A stretch of DNA of 8,213 bases from Phycisphaerae bacterium (GCA_016935885.1 JAFGQA010000284.1:1-8213), one strand, 5' to 3'. Counted from the first letter of the stretch, positions 1-6,037 are shown. The notes: a model not told the origin generated them from the letters alone. A program made the numbers and translations.

Positions 1-90
1 AGGGAAAACAGCGTTTCGGAAACGCCGTTTCTGACCGTGAAAACCACCGGCGAGACGCCGGTGCCACAGTTTTGCCACGGGCTGCTATCC
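1..90. repeat. Dispersed palindromic element, copy 1 (left end cut by window)
   Basis: Positions 1-87 match 2218-2304 in the same orientation at 83 of 87 bases with no gap. The mismatches are at 7, 14, 30 and 66. Inside are a perfect hairpin, CACCGGCG-AGA-CGCCGGTG (45-63), and GCGTTTC-G-GAAACGC (11-25). The right end (70-87, ttttgccacgggctgcta) corresponds to the right terminal inverted repeat of copy 2. The matching left terminus would lie just outside the window. It sits downstream of the recA stop codon, about 130 bp away. I see no coding function. Confidence 0.85.
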
Positions 91-100
91 CAGAACCTCC

Positions 101-155
101 TGTGGCACGGGCCGCCGGCCTGTGATGAAACACCGACTCCGGCACCGGTGCCACA
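101..155. repeat. Nested GC-rich hairpins downstream of recA
   Basis: The outer arms TGTGGCAC (101-108) and GTGCCACA (148-155) pair perfectly. Inside is CACGGGCC-gcc-GGCCTGTG (106-124), which closes with one G-T pair. A perfect 12-bp palindrome GGCACCGGTGCC lies at 141-152. These folds compete with each other. Their motif (CACGGGC followed by its complement) resembles the hairpins at 4624-4646, so this may be a second class of dispersed repeat. recA is read toward this region from the right, so it could help end recA transcription. There is no T-run, so a classical Rho-independent terminator is not supported. Confidence 0.55.
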
Positions 156-216
156 AGTCCTGCAACACGCTCTCAGTTCCTCGTGACGAGAGTCGCGCCG
201 ATCGCCGCCGACCGCA

Positions 217-1401
217 TCACGCTCGGGCGGCCGCAGCTTTCTTCTTGCTCGTTGTTCTCCCGGCGGCCACCTTCGCCGGCGAGCCCGACCTACCCGTGCC
301 GCTGTCCACCTTGGCCGCCGCCTCGCCCTCGCCCTTGCCATCGCCTGCCGCCTTGCTTTCTTCCTTGGTATCGCCCGGGGTGTCAACCTCGGCGCCGGGT
401 ATCCCGAAGCCGCTCAGGACGAGGATCTTCTGTCGAATCTCCTCGAACAGGTCCTCATTGTCACCCAAGAAGGTCTTCGCATTCTCCCGGCCCTGGCCCA
501 ACTGCACATTGCCATAGCGGAACCACGCACCCTGCTTCTCGACAAGCTTGTGCTTCAGCGCCAGGTCGATCAAGTCGCCCGTCTTGCTGATCCCGCTGTC
601 GAACATGATGTCGAAGAACGCGTCGCGAAACGGTGGGGCCACCTTGTTCTTGACCACCTTGGCCTTGACCTGGTTGCCGACCACGCGGTCGCCCTCCTTG
701 ATCTGCGCCACGCGCCGAACGTCAACCCGCACCGAGCTGTAGAATTTCAACGCCCGCCCGCCCGGCGTCGTCTCCGGATTTCCGAACATCACCCCAATCT
801 TCATGCGAATCTGATTGATGAAAACGACGATCGTCTTGCTCTTGGCAATCACCCCCGTCAGCTTCCGCAAGGCCTGGCTCATCAGCCGTGCCTGGATGCC
901 GACGTGCGCCTGACCCATCTCCCCCTCGAGCTCCGCCTTGGGAATCAGCGCCGCCACCGAATCGATCACGATCACATCCACCGCGTTCGACCGGACCAGC
1001 ATGTCGGTGATCTCCAACGCCTGCTCGCCGCAGTCTGGCTGGCTGACCAGCAGCGTCTCCGGATTCACGCCGCATCGCTTCATCCAGGAAGGATCCAGCG
1101 CATGCTCGGCGTCCACGAACGCGGCCACGCCGTCCCGGCTTTGGGCGGAGGCCACGATGTGCAAGGCCAACGTTGTCTTTCCACCGCCCTCGGGCCCGAA
1201 GATCTCCACGACCCGACCGCGCGGGATGCCGTGCCCGCCCAGGGCCAAATCGAGCGACAACGTCCCCGTGCTGAGGCCATCGGCCGAGGCGATGAAATTG
1301 CTGTCCATCTGCATGATGGCCCCCTTGCCATACGCCCGCTCGATCTGCTGAAGCGCTCGATCCAACGCCAGCCGCCGTTTACCGCTGTCTGCCTGTGCCA
1401 T
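217..1401 (-). CDS. recA: RecA recombinase
   Basis: RecA forms ATP-dependent filaments on single-stranded DNA, drives strand exchange in the cytoplasm and stimulates LexA self-cleavage. The 394-residue product is collinear with the family. Visible are the core start ([19 protein letters not shown], about 13-30), a P-loop GPEGGGKT at 69-76, the catalytic glutamate in DAEHAL (E99), Walker B VDVIVID at 141-147, the loop L1 region around [10 protein letters not shown] (159-168), and [28 protein letters not shown] (194-221), covering the start of L2. The usual P-loop is GPESSGKT; here both serines are glycine. After SGFG (330-333) comes a tail of about 60 residues, first acidic and Gly-rich and then Lys/Ala-rich, longer than the roughly 25-residue acidic tail of E. 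coli. An AAGGAG ribosome site (1410-1415) lies 8 nt before the ATG. The gene follows the GNAT gene by 95 bp on the same strand. Confidence 0.98.
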   Translation of the reverse strand: MAQADSGKRRLALDRALQQIERAYGKGAIMQMDSNFIASADGLSTGTLSLDLALGGHGIPRGRVVEIFGPEGGGKTTLALHIVASAQSRDGVAAFVDAEHALDPSWMKRCGVNPETLLVSQPDCGEQALEITDMLVRSNAVDVIVIDSVAALIPKAELEGEMGQAHVGIQARLMSQALRKLTGVIAKSKTIVVFINQIRMKIGVMFGNPETTPGGRALKFYSSVRVDVRRVAQIKEGDRVVGNQVKAKVVKNKVAPPFRDAFFDIMFDSGISKTGDLIDLALKHKLVEKQGAWFRYGNVQLGQGRENAKTFLGDNEDLFEEIRQKILVLSGFGIPGAEVDTPGDTKEESKAAGDGKGEGEAAAKVDSGTGRSGSPAKVAAGRTTSKKKAAAARA

Positions 1402-1447
1402 AACCTCTACTCCTTGTGTCCAATGCCCCTCAGCTACTTATTCGCAC

Positions 1448-1476
1448 ATCATGACAAGAAAACGAACATCGGGCAA
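1448..1476 (-). promoter_or_regulatory. Candidate recA promoter
   Basis: On the minus strand TTGCCC (1476-1471) and CATGAT (1453-1448) are separated by 17 nt and each matches 4 of 6 bases of the sigma-70 -35 and -10 consensus. The position, about 50 nt before the recA ATG, is plausible. The stretch 1402-1496 contains no E. coli-type (CTG-N10-CAG) or Bacillus-type (GAAC-N4-GTTC) LexA box. The pentamer ACATC is repeated 20 bp apart (1446-1450 and 1466-1470) and overlaps the candidate promoter. That is only a weak hint of an operator. Confidence 0.25.
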
Positions 1477-1496
1477 GTGTGATTTTTAGGCAAATG

Positions 1497-2111
1497 TTAG
1501 GATCGCGGTTCGGCCGGCAACTGGCGGACGGCGACGAGCCGGCGATAGCGTGTACGGGTGATCCCCATGCGAAGAAACGTGTGCTCATTCCCGGTGGCTT
1601 GGAAGTACTTGCGCTCACGCCCGGTGACGACCATGCCCGCCCGCTCGTAACAACGGATGGCCGCCACGTTCTCCGGGAAAACGACCAGCAAGACGTCTGT
1701 CGCCGAGCACTCGCGGAAGGCCAGCGCCAGCAGCGCCCGGGCAAACTGGGAACCGTACGCGCGGCCCCGATGGGCGGGGGCCAGAACGAAATGTCCGATC
1801 CACATCTGGCGAGGTGAACCCGGCATGTTGTTCAACTCGGAGTATCCGATCGGCTCGTCCTGTCGGCCGCCCCAGAACAGCAGACGCCGACCACGGTCAT
1901 TGCCCCAGTTCATCACCTTGTGGGCCGTCAGGGGAGGTCGCGTGCCAGGTGCCAGCCAGGTCAGCTCCTCGTCGGATTGGACCCACGATGCGATCTTCGG
2001 GGCATACAGGGCGTCGAACGGCGTGACGAGGCCTTGGCGTGCCGGAGCGGAGACCGGGGCAGTCATCGCCCGACCGTTTGCGGCGTCGACGGTTGGGTCG
2101 TGCAGTGTCAT
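1497..2111 (-). CDS. GNAT-family N-acetyltransferase
   Basis: The 204-residue product has the GNAT fold hallmarks: a beta strand followed by the acetyl-CoA pyrophosphate-binding loop (IGHFVLAPAHRGRAYGSQFARALL, about 105-128) and the motif-B segment VFPENVAAIRCYERAGM (144-160), with the typical Asn, Tyr and Gly. It should transfer an acetyl group from acetyl-CoA to an amine. The substrate (small molecule, ribosomal protein or antibiotic) cannot be read from sequence. The N-terminal 30 residues look unstructured. The reading frame is open upstream to 2402, but that extension runs through the repeat at 2198-2307, so I start at the ATG at 2111. A second ATG at 2066 is also possible. The ribosome site is weak (AAGG about 3 nt before the ATG at 2111). 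It lies upstream of recA on the same strand and may be cotranscribed with it. Confidence 0.85.
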   Translation of the reverse strand: MTLHDPTVDAANGRAMTAPVSAPARQGLVTPFDALYAPKIASWVQSDEELTWLAPGTRPPLTAHKVMNWGNDRGRRLLFWGGRQDEPIGYSELNNMPGSPRQMWIGHFVLAPAHRGRAYGSQFARALLALAFRECSATDVLLVVFPENVAAIRCYERAGMVVTGRERKYFQATGNEHTFLRMGITRTRYRRLVAVRQLPAEPRS

Positions 2112-2197
2112 CGCCTTATCGCCTGATGGCGTCCAAGAAGCTGAGCGAGTGAAGTGGCCGACGATCCGCCAAACGGCAAGCCGAACTCGGGCGTTAC

Positions 2198-2307
2198 GCC
2201 TAACAGCCCGTGGTAAAAGGGAAGACAGCGGTTCGGAAACGCCGTTCCTGACCGTGAAAACCACCGGCGAGACGCCGGTGCCCCAGTTTTGCCACGGGCT
2301 GCTAAGC
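2198..2307. repeat. Dispersed palindromic element, copy 2 (complete, MITE/REP-like)
   Basis: This 110-bp unit has terminal inverted repeats: the left arm at 2198-2218 and the reverse complement of the right arm at 2287-2307 agree at 18 of 21 bases, with core AACAGCCCGTGG against CCACGGGCTGCT. The centre carries the perfect hairpin CACCGGCG-AGA-CGCCGGTG (2262-2280). Positions 2218-2304 repeat window positions 1-87 at 83/87. No target duplication is evident at the ends. It occupies most of the 330-bp gap between GNAT (start 2111) and ribBA (stop 2442). The remaining 2308-2441 stretch shows only a small AGGCA/TGCCT hairpin and a duplicated CCTCGGAC, and no gene. Confidence 0.8.
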
Positions 2308-2441
2308 CGTGAAGGCACGCTGCCTGACAAGCTACCAGTCTCATCCGGTGCCCCACCCAATACCGCCCATGCCCGAATCGCCAACCCGCCGAACAACCAC
2401 ACCCTCGGACTCTTGAATCCTCGGACCCTTCGCTCCTCTCC

Positions 2442-3689
2442 TTAATCAAGCATGTGTCCGAACTTCACGCGCTTCGTCTCCAAATAGCGGCGGTTTACCT
2501 CGTTCGGCTCGATCTTCAGTGGTTCCTGCTTGACGACGTCCAGTCCGTATACGGCGAGGCGGCTCAGCTTCTTCGGATTGTTCGTCAGAATTCGGACCTT
2601 CCGCACACCCAGATCGCGCAAGATCTGTGCCCCGATGCCATAGTCGCGTTTGTCGGGCGGAAAGCCCAACGCCTCGTTCGCCTCGACCGTGTCGAGACCT
2701 TCGTCCTGCAATCGGTAGGCATGAAGTTTGTTCATCAAGCCGATGCCGCGCCCCTCCTGGCGGAGGTAGACGATCGCGCCCTCGCCGGCCTCGGCGATTC
2801 GCTGCATCGCCCTGTCGAGTTGCTCGCCGCAGTCGCAACGATACGATCCAAACGTGTCGCCCGTCATGCACTCTGAGTGCACGCGCACCAGGACCGGGTG
2901 GTCGATGACGATCGGCTCGTCGTTCTCATCGTGCGTCCCGACACCCCCCAGGCAGAGCGCCACGTGTGGTCCGGAATCGGTAACCGACCTGTACCCGTGC
3001 AGCGTCCACTTGCCCCAGCGATTCTCTATCGGGATCGATTCGATTCGCTCCACCGAGTGCTCGCGCTGGAGGCGGTATTCCACCAGCTTCGCGATGGTAC
3101 ACACCTTGAGGTCGTGTTTCTTCGCGAACTGGGCAAGATCGTCCAGGCGTGCAACCTCTCCGTCTTCCCTCAGGATCTCGATAATGACCGCCGCCGGCTT
3201 CAAGCCCGCCAATTGGGCAAAGTCGATGCTCGCCTCCGTGTGGCCGGCACGGACCAACACGCCGCCGACCCTGCCCTTCAGCGGGCTGATGTGGCCAGGC
3301 CGGCGGAAATCCGACGGCTTGACGATATCATCGAGGCAATGCCGGATCGTCGCGCACCGATCGGCGGCACTGACCCCAGTCGTCACGCCGAATTCCGGCC
3401 CCGCGTCGATCGAGACCGTGAACGCGGTGGCGTGTTGCGCCGTGTTCTCGGCCGTCTGCGGATAGAGGTGCAGCTTCTCGCACGTTTCCGCTGTCAAGGC
3501 CAAACACAACTTACCCGCCGCTTGCCGAATCATGAAGTTGATCATCCGAGGCGTGACCAGTTCCGCCGCACAGACCAAATCTCCCTCGTTCTCGCGGTCC
3601 TGGTCGTCTACCAGAATGACGAATCGACCCGCCCTGATTTCCTCAAGCGCTTCGGAAATGGGACTGAACATGGAATCATCGCTGCCCAT
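2442..3689 (-). CDS. ribBA: Bifunctional 3,4-dihydroxy-2-butanone-4-phosphate synthase / GTP cyclohydrolase II
   Basis: This cytosolic enzyme supplies both precursors of riboflavin. Its N-terminal domain converts ribulose 5-phosphate to dihydroxybutanone phosphate plus formate. Its C-terminal domain opens GTP to the diaminopyrimidine precursor. The RibB half (about 8-210) shows DDQDRENEGD (28-37), GVTTGVSAADR (101-111), PSDFRRPGH (125-133) and GHTEASIDFAQLAG (149-162). The RibA half (about 215-415) shows the zinc cysteines C274, C285 and C287 in HSECMTGDTFGSYRCDCGEQL (271-291), YLRQEGRGIGL (308-318) and YGIGAQILRDLG (350-361). Both active sites look complete, and 415 residues is normal for RibBA. 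I choose the ATG at 3689 because a GGAG site (3702-3699) sits 9 nt upstream. A further in-frame ATG lies at 3671 and an upstream one at 3743. The start overlaps the pgsA end by 14 nt, which suggests translational coupling. No FMN riboswitch is possible immediately upstream because that DNA is pgsA coding sequence. Confidence 0.97.
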   Translation of the reverse strand: MGSDDSMFSPISEALEEIRAGRFVILVDDQDRENEGDLVCAAELVTPRMINFMIRQAAGKLCLALTAETCEKLHLYPQTAENTAQHATAFTVSIDAGPEFGVTTGVSAADRCATIRHCLDDIVKPSDFRRPGHISPLKGRVGGVLVRAGHTEASIDFAQLAGLKPAAVIIEILREDGEVARLDDLAQFAKKHDLKVCTIAKLVEYRLQREHSVERIESIPIENRWGKWTLHGYRSVTDSGPHVALCLGGVGTHDENDEPIVIDHPVLVRVHSECMTGDTFGSYRCDCGEQLDRAMQRIAEAGEGAIVYLRQEGRGIGLMNKLHAYRLQDEGLDTVEANEALGFPPDKRDYGIGAQILRDLGVRKVRILTNNPKKLSRLAVYGLDVVKQEPLKIEPNEVNRRYLETKRVKFGHMLD

Positions 3690-4338
3690 CAATGTCTTCT
3701 CCACTGCCCTGCTGCCTCTCGTGGGCCGCCACGGTGGCGACATATTGGCTGCCTAGCCTCACGTAGTCGAACACCGCCGCCACCGCCAGGGCTGTTGCCG
3801 CATACCAGAGTACCTTCGGCAGGCCGGAAAGCCAAACCGGCGTGTCCGGCCACAGCAACATGCTCAGCACGAGCAGCAACTGAACCACGGTGCAGGACTT
3901 GCCGAGGAACCGTGGCCGGATAAAGACCCGCCCCGTCGATAAATACACGACGGCGAATCCGATGCTCACCACCAGATCCTTGCCCACCGCCGCCACCGCC
4001 ACCCACCGCGGCAACAGAAACGACGTGCCCCCAGTTGGGTCCGATATGTCCCGGACCCCGATCACACAGAGCATCAGGACCGCCACGGTGATCAACACCT
4101 TGTCGGCCAGCGGGTCAAGGAACTTGCCGAGGGGGGACTCGTCTCGAAGGCGCCTGGCCAGGTAGCCGTCGAGTGCGTCACTGGCGGTCATGACCGCAAA
4201 GATCGCGATCGCCAACCAGCGAAGCCAGGAGTAGCCCGGTTCGATCACGTACAGGAGACACAGCGCGAACGGCCAAATCAACAGTAGCCGGGCGATTGTG
4301 ATCCGGTTAGGCCAACCTAAGCGGAGCGCATGACCCAC
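3676..4338 (-). CDS. pgsA: CDP-alcohol phosphatidyltransferase, probably phosphatidylglycerophosphate synthase
   Basis: This integral inner-membrane enzyme joins a CDP-activated diacylglycerol to an alcohol. The PgsA assignment means glycerol 3-phosphate as acceptor, the committed step to phosphatidylglycerol and cardiolipin. The 220-residue product carries the complete family signature D-x2-DG-x2-AR-x8-G-x3-D-x3-D as D54, D57 G58, A61 R62, G71, D75 and D79. It begins with the typical WPNRITIARLLLIWPFALC amphipathic/first helix, and about five or six hydrophobic segments follow (roughly 18-32, 38-52, 81-95, 112-135, 149-163, 176-193). The start is a GTG at 4338, placed by conservation of the WPN...ARL start region and an AGGG site 9 nt upstream (4351-4348). 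It is the first gene of the leftward block and overlaps ribBA. Acceptor specificity (glycerol phosphate versus another alcohol) is inferred from general resemblance only. Confidence 0.88.
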   Translation of the reverse strand: MGHALRLGWPNRITIARLLLIWPFALCLLYVIEPGYSWLRWLAIAIFAVMTASDALDGYLARRLRDESPLGKFLDPLADKVLITVAVLMLCVIGVRDISDPTGGTSFLLPRWVAVAAVGKDLVVSIGFAVVYLSTGRVFIRPRFLGKSCTVVQLLLVLSMLLWPDTPVWLSGLPKVLWYAATALAVAAVFDYVRLGSQYVATVAAHERQQGSGEDIDGQR

Positions 4339-4569
4339 TGTGGTTTACCCTACATGTTACACGGCAATGGTAGTGGCAAGCCTCAACCGCGACAATACAA
4401 TAGAATGCCGCACGCATATAGCCTGCATCCGGGCCTGGCAAATGCAGAATCTCTTGCAGGTGGCGCCCCGCGTCGAGATCCTTTGTGTCCGCTTTCTCGA
4501 TCTCCGCATGCCTCGATGGCAGATCAGCGGACAAGATGGTAGCCGGTGCGTGACAGTTTAGGCGGGTGC
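4339..4569. other. Upstream half of the divergent intergenic region, no gene seen
   Basis: This stretch precedes pgsA (minus strand) and must hold its promoter, but I find no convincing -35/-10 pair. The only structure is an 8-bp inverted repeat, TGTCCGCT (4486-4493) and AGCGGACA (4526-4533), whose loop contains GATCT/AGATC. A minus-strand frame is open across 4636-4307, but it lacks a good start and overlaps the pgsA start, so I do not call it a gene. Confidence 0.5.
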
Positions 4570-4592
4570 CACTGGCAGCTTGCCTGCCAGTG
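4570..4592. repeat. Perfect 9-bp-stem hairpin
   Basis: CACTGGCAG (4570-4578) and CTGCCAGTG (4584-4592) pair perfectly around a 5-nt loop, cttgc. It is the first of a cluster of short GC palindromes between pgsA and the LOG-family gene. It has the same architecture (9-bp stem, 5-nt loop) as the hairpin 31 bp downstream, so both look like members of one dispersed hairpin family. Confidence 0.7.
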
Positions 4593-4623
4593 CGGATGCC
4601 CCGTGCGCCCACCAGAGAGACCG

Positions 4624-4681
4624 CACGGGCGGACAAGCCGCCCGTGACACTCAGGATCGAATGCAGCCGAAAGTGTCACGG
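4624..4681. repeat. Two overlapping perfect hairpins
   Basis: CACGGGCGG (4624-4632) pairs perfectly with CCGCCCGTG (4638-4646) around acaag. The next perfect inverted repeat, CCGTGACACT (4642-4651) with AGTGTCACGG (4672-4681), shares its first five bases with the right arm of the previous one, so only one of the two can form at a time. The arrangement resembles mutually exclusive RNA hairpins but may simply be adjacent repeat insertions. The plus-strand gene start is 228 bp further right. Confidence 0.65.
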
Positions 4682-4692
4682 ACCCGATGGTC

Positions 4693-4814
4693 CAGGGCAA
4701 ACGCAAGGTCGACGCGTGGCCCGCGTGGCGATACTGAAAACCAGCCCGACGCGCGAGCGATGGACTTCAGAGAAGGCTGAAAACGGCCTTCCGACCATTC
4801 TTGCGTTTGCCCTG
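4693..4814. mobile_element. MITE-like element with 15-bp terminal inverted repeats and 10-bp target duplication
   Basis: The element begins CAGGGCAAACGCAAG (4693-4707) and ends with its exact reverse complement CTTGCGTTTGCCCTG (4800-4814). The arms continue inward with GTCG and CGAC after a 4-base insertion on the right. Immediately outside, the decamer CCCGATGGTC occurs at 4683-4692 and again at 4815-4824, which is what a target-site duplication looks like. The 122-bp interior codes for nothing recognisable and holds a small hairpin (GAAGGC 4772-4777 with GCCTTC 4786-4791). The target itself can form a small palindrome (GGACC-CGAT-GGTCC, 4680-4693). It would be a non-autonomous element moved by a transposase encoded elsewhere. 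Transposase family is not assignable here; duplications of about 10 bp occur in the IS4 group among others. It sits 94 bp upstream of the next gene and could alter its expression. Confidence 0.75.
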
Positions 4815-4908
4815 CCCGATGGTCCCGGAATCTGGGCGAGCAGGAGGCAATCAGAAGCGAGATATGCTATCATTGCTGGGTTCCGCGATAACGAAAGGAT
4901 GATGGACC

Positions 4909-5985
4909 GTGTCAGAAACAATGCCTATGTTAAGCCCAGAGCAGCGCGCCGAGCGCGATGCCGCTATCATCGACTTCGTGAAGCGATTCGCGCCTGGGCC
5001 CGAGGCCGACCATTACGCGAGTATGCTAAGAACCGTCTGCCGCATGTCCCGGGACGGCACCGGCAAGGCCGACGTCAAGCTCGTTGATAAGGCGCTCCAG
5101 GAGCTCCGCTACGCCTTCAAGACGTTCGCGCCCTACGAACACATTCCCAAGGTAACCATCTTCGGATCCAGCCGGACGCCCGAGGACCACCCCGAATACG
5201 TCCAGGCGGTGAAGTTCGCCGAGCGGATGGGCGAGTGCAACTGGATGGTCATCACCGGCGCAGGCGACGGCATCATGAAGGCCGGCCACGGCGGGGCGGG
5301 CAAGGAGGCGAGCTTCGGCGTCGCCATCCGCCTGCCCTTCGAACAGAAGACCAACGACATCATCGAGGGCGACAAGAAGCTCGTGAACTTCAAGTACTTT
5401 TTCACACGCAAGCTGATCTTCACGAAGGAGGCGAAGGCCGTCGCCCTCCTCCCTGGCGGCTTTGGCACCCAGGACGAAGGCTTCGAGGTGATGACTCTCG
5501 TGCAGACCGGCAAGACCGTGATGCTGCCGATCGTCCTCATCGACGCCCCCGGCGGCACCTACTGGCAGCACTGGCGAACCTACGTCAAGGCCGAACTCCT
5601 CCGCACGGGCATGATCGACGAAGGAGACATGCACCTGTTCAAGTTGACCGACGACGTCGAAGTCGCCGTGCAGGAAATCCTACAGTTCTACCGGCGGTTC
5701 CATTCTTACCGATATGTGGGCGAGAAGCTGGTCCTGCGGATCAAGGAGCGGCTTCCCGACGAGGTCATTTCCTACATTCAGAAGGAGTTCTCGGACATCC
5801 TCGACACCGGCACCGTCGAGATGACCACGGCACTCAAGGAGGAGGGCGACGACGCGCCTGGACTGCCCCGTCTCGTGCTACACTTCAACCGGCGATCGCA
5901 CGGACGCCTCCGACAGATGATCGACTGCATCAACGCGGCGGATCAGCCGACAAGGTCACGGATGACCGGCCAGCGGTCGCGTTGA
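4909..5985 (+). CDS. LOG family protein (TIGR00730-type Rossmann fold) with C-terminal extension
   Basis: The 358-residue product contains the LOG / 'lysine decarboxylase-like' Rossmann domain. The first nucleotide-binding strand is KVTIFGSSRT (81-90), followed by VITGAGDGIMKAGHGGA (114-130) and the diagnostic LPGGFGTQDEGFE (181-193). Characterised relatives release the base from nucleoside 5'-monophosphates, either cytokinin-activating LOG enzymes or nucleotide-recycling nucleosidases, in the cytoplasm. The catalytic region (R167/K168 and E190 in PGGFGTQDE) looks intact. It differs from small LOG proteins (about 190 residues) by an 80-residue N-terminal helical part and a C-terminal domain (about 260-345) ending in PRLVLHFNRRSHGRLRQMIDCIN, which I recognise only as a conserved extension of unknown role. 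I take the GTG at 4909, with AAAGGA 9 nt upstream (4894-4899). ATG codons at 4921 and 4927 are alternatives. It heads the rightward block. Confidence 0.9.
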   Translation: MSETMPMLSPEQRAERDAAIIDFVKRFAPGPEADHYASMLRTVCRMSRDGTGKADVKLVDKALQELRYAFKTFAPYEHIPKVTIFGSSRTPEDHPEYVQAVKFAERMGECNWMVITGAGDGIMKAGHGGAGKEASFGVAIRLPFEQKTNDIIEGDKKLVNFKYFFTRKLIFTKEAKAVALLPGGFGTQDEGFEVMTLVQTGKTVMLPIVLIDAPGGTYWQHWRTYVKAELLRTGMIDEGDMHLFKLTDDVEVAVQEILQFYRRFHSYRYVGEKLVLRIKERLPDEVISYIQKEFSDILDTGTVEMTTALKEEGDDAPGLPRLVLHFNRRSHGRLRQMIDCINAADQPTRSRMTGQRSR

Positions 5986-6037
5986 TCGGGCATGTCCGTA
6001 TGACGGAAGACCGGCAACAGGCCGTGATGGAGTTCCT

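Noticed and set aside
550..1482. A long plus-strand open frame (310 codons) across the recA region
   Set aside because: It is antisense to recA, whose residues match the family end to end. Long antisense frames are expected in GC-rich DNA and the product resembles nothing.
1..2307. CRISPR array or integron-like repeat array
   Set aside because: Only two copies about 2.2 kb apart, no regular spacers and no cas or integrase genes.
2877..3923. A 348-codon plus-strand frame across ribBA and pgsA
   Set aside because: It overlaps two well-supported genes on the opposite strand and has an Arg/Pro-rich composition typical of a shadow frame.
4307..4636. A 109-codon minus-strand frame just upstream of pgsA, part of which (AEIEKADTKDLDAGRHLQEILHL) looks protein-like
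   Set aside because: Its start lies inside a hairpin repeat, its end overlaps the pgsA start, and nothing in it is recognisable. It could be a gene relic, but I cannot support it.
4339..4908. tRNA or known riboswitch in the divergent intergenic region
   Set aside because: No cloverleaf with a TTCGA-type arm or CCA end was found, and no conserved riboswitch core was recognised. The palindromes are better explained as repeats and a miniature element.
4566..5087. A 173-codon plus-strand frame running through the hairpins and the miniature element into the LOG-family gene
   Set aside because: It is built from repeat sequence and an out-of-frame portion of a real gene, is very Arg-rich, and has no ribosome site.
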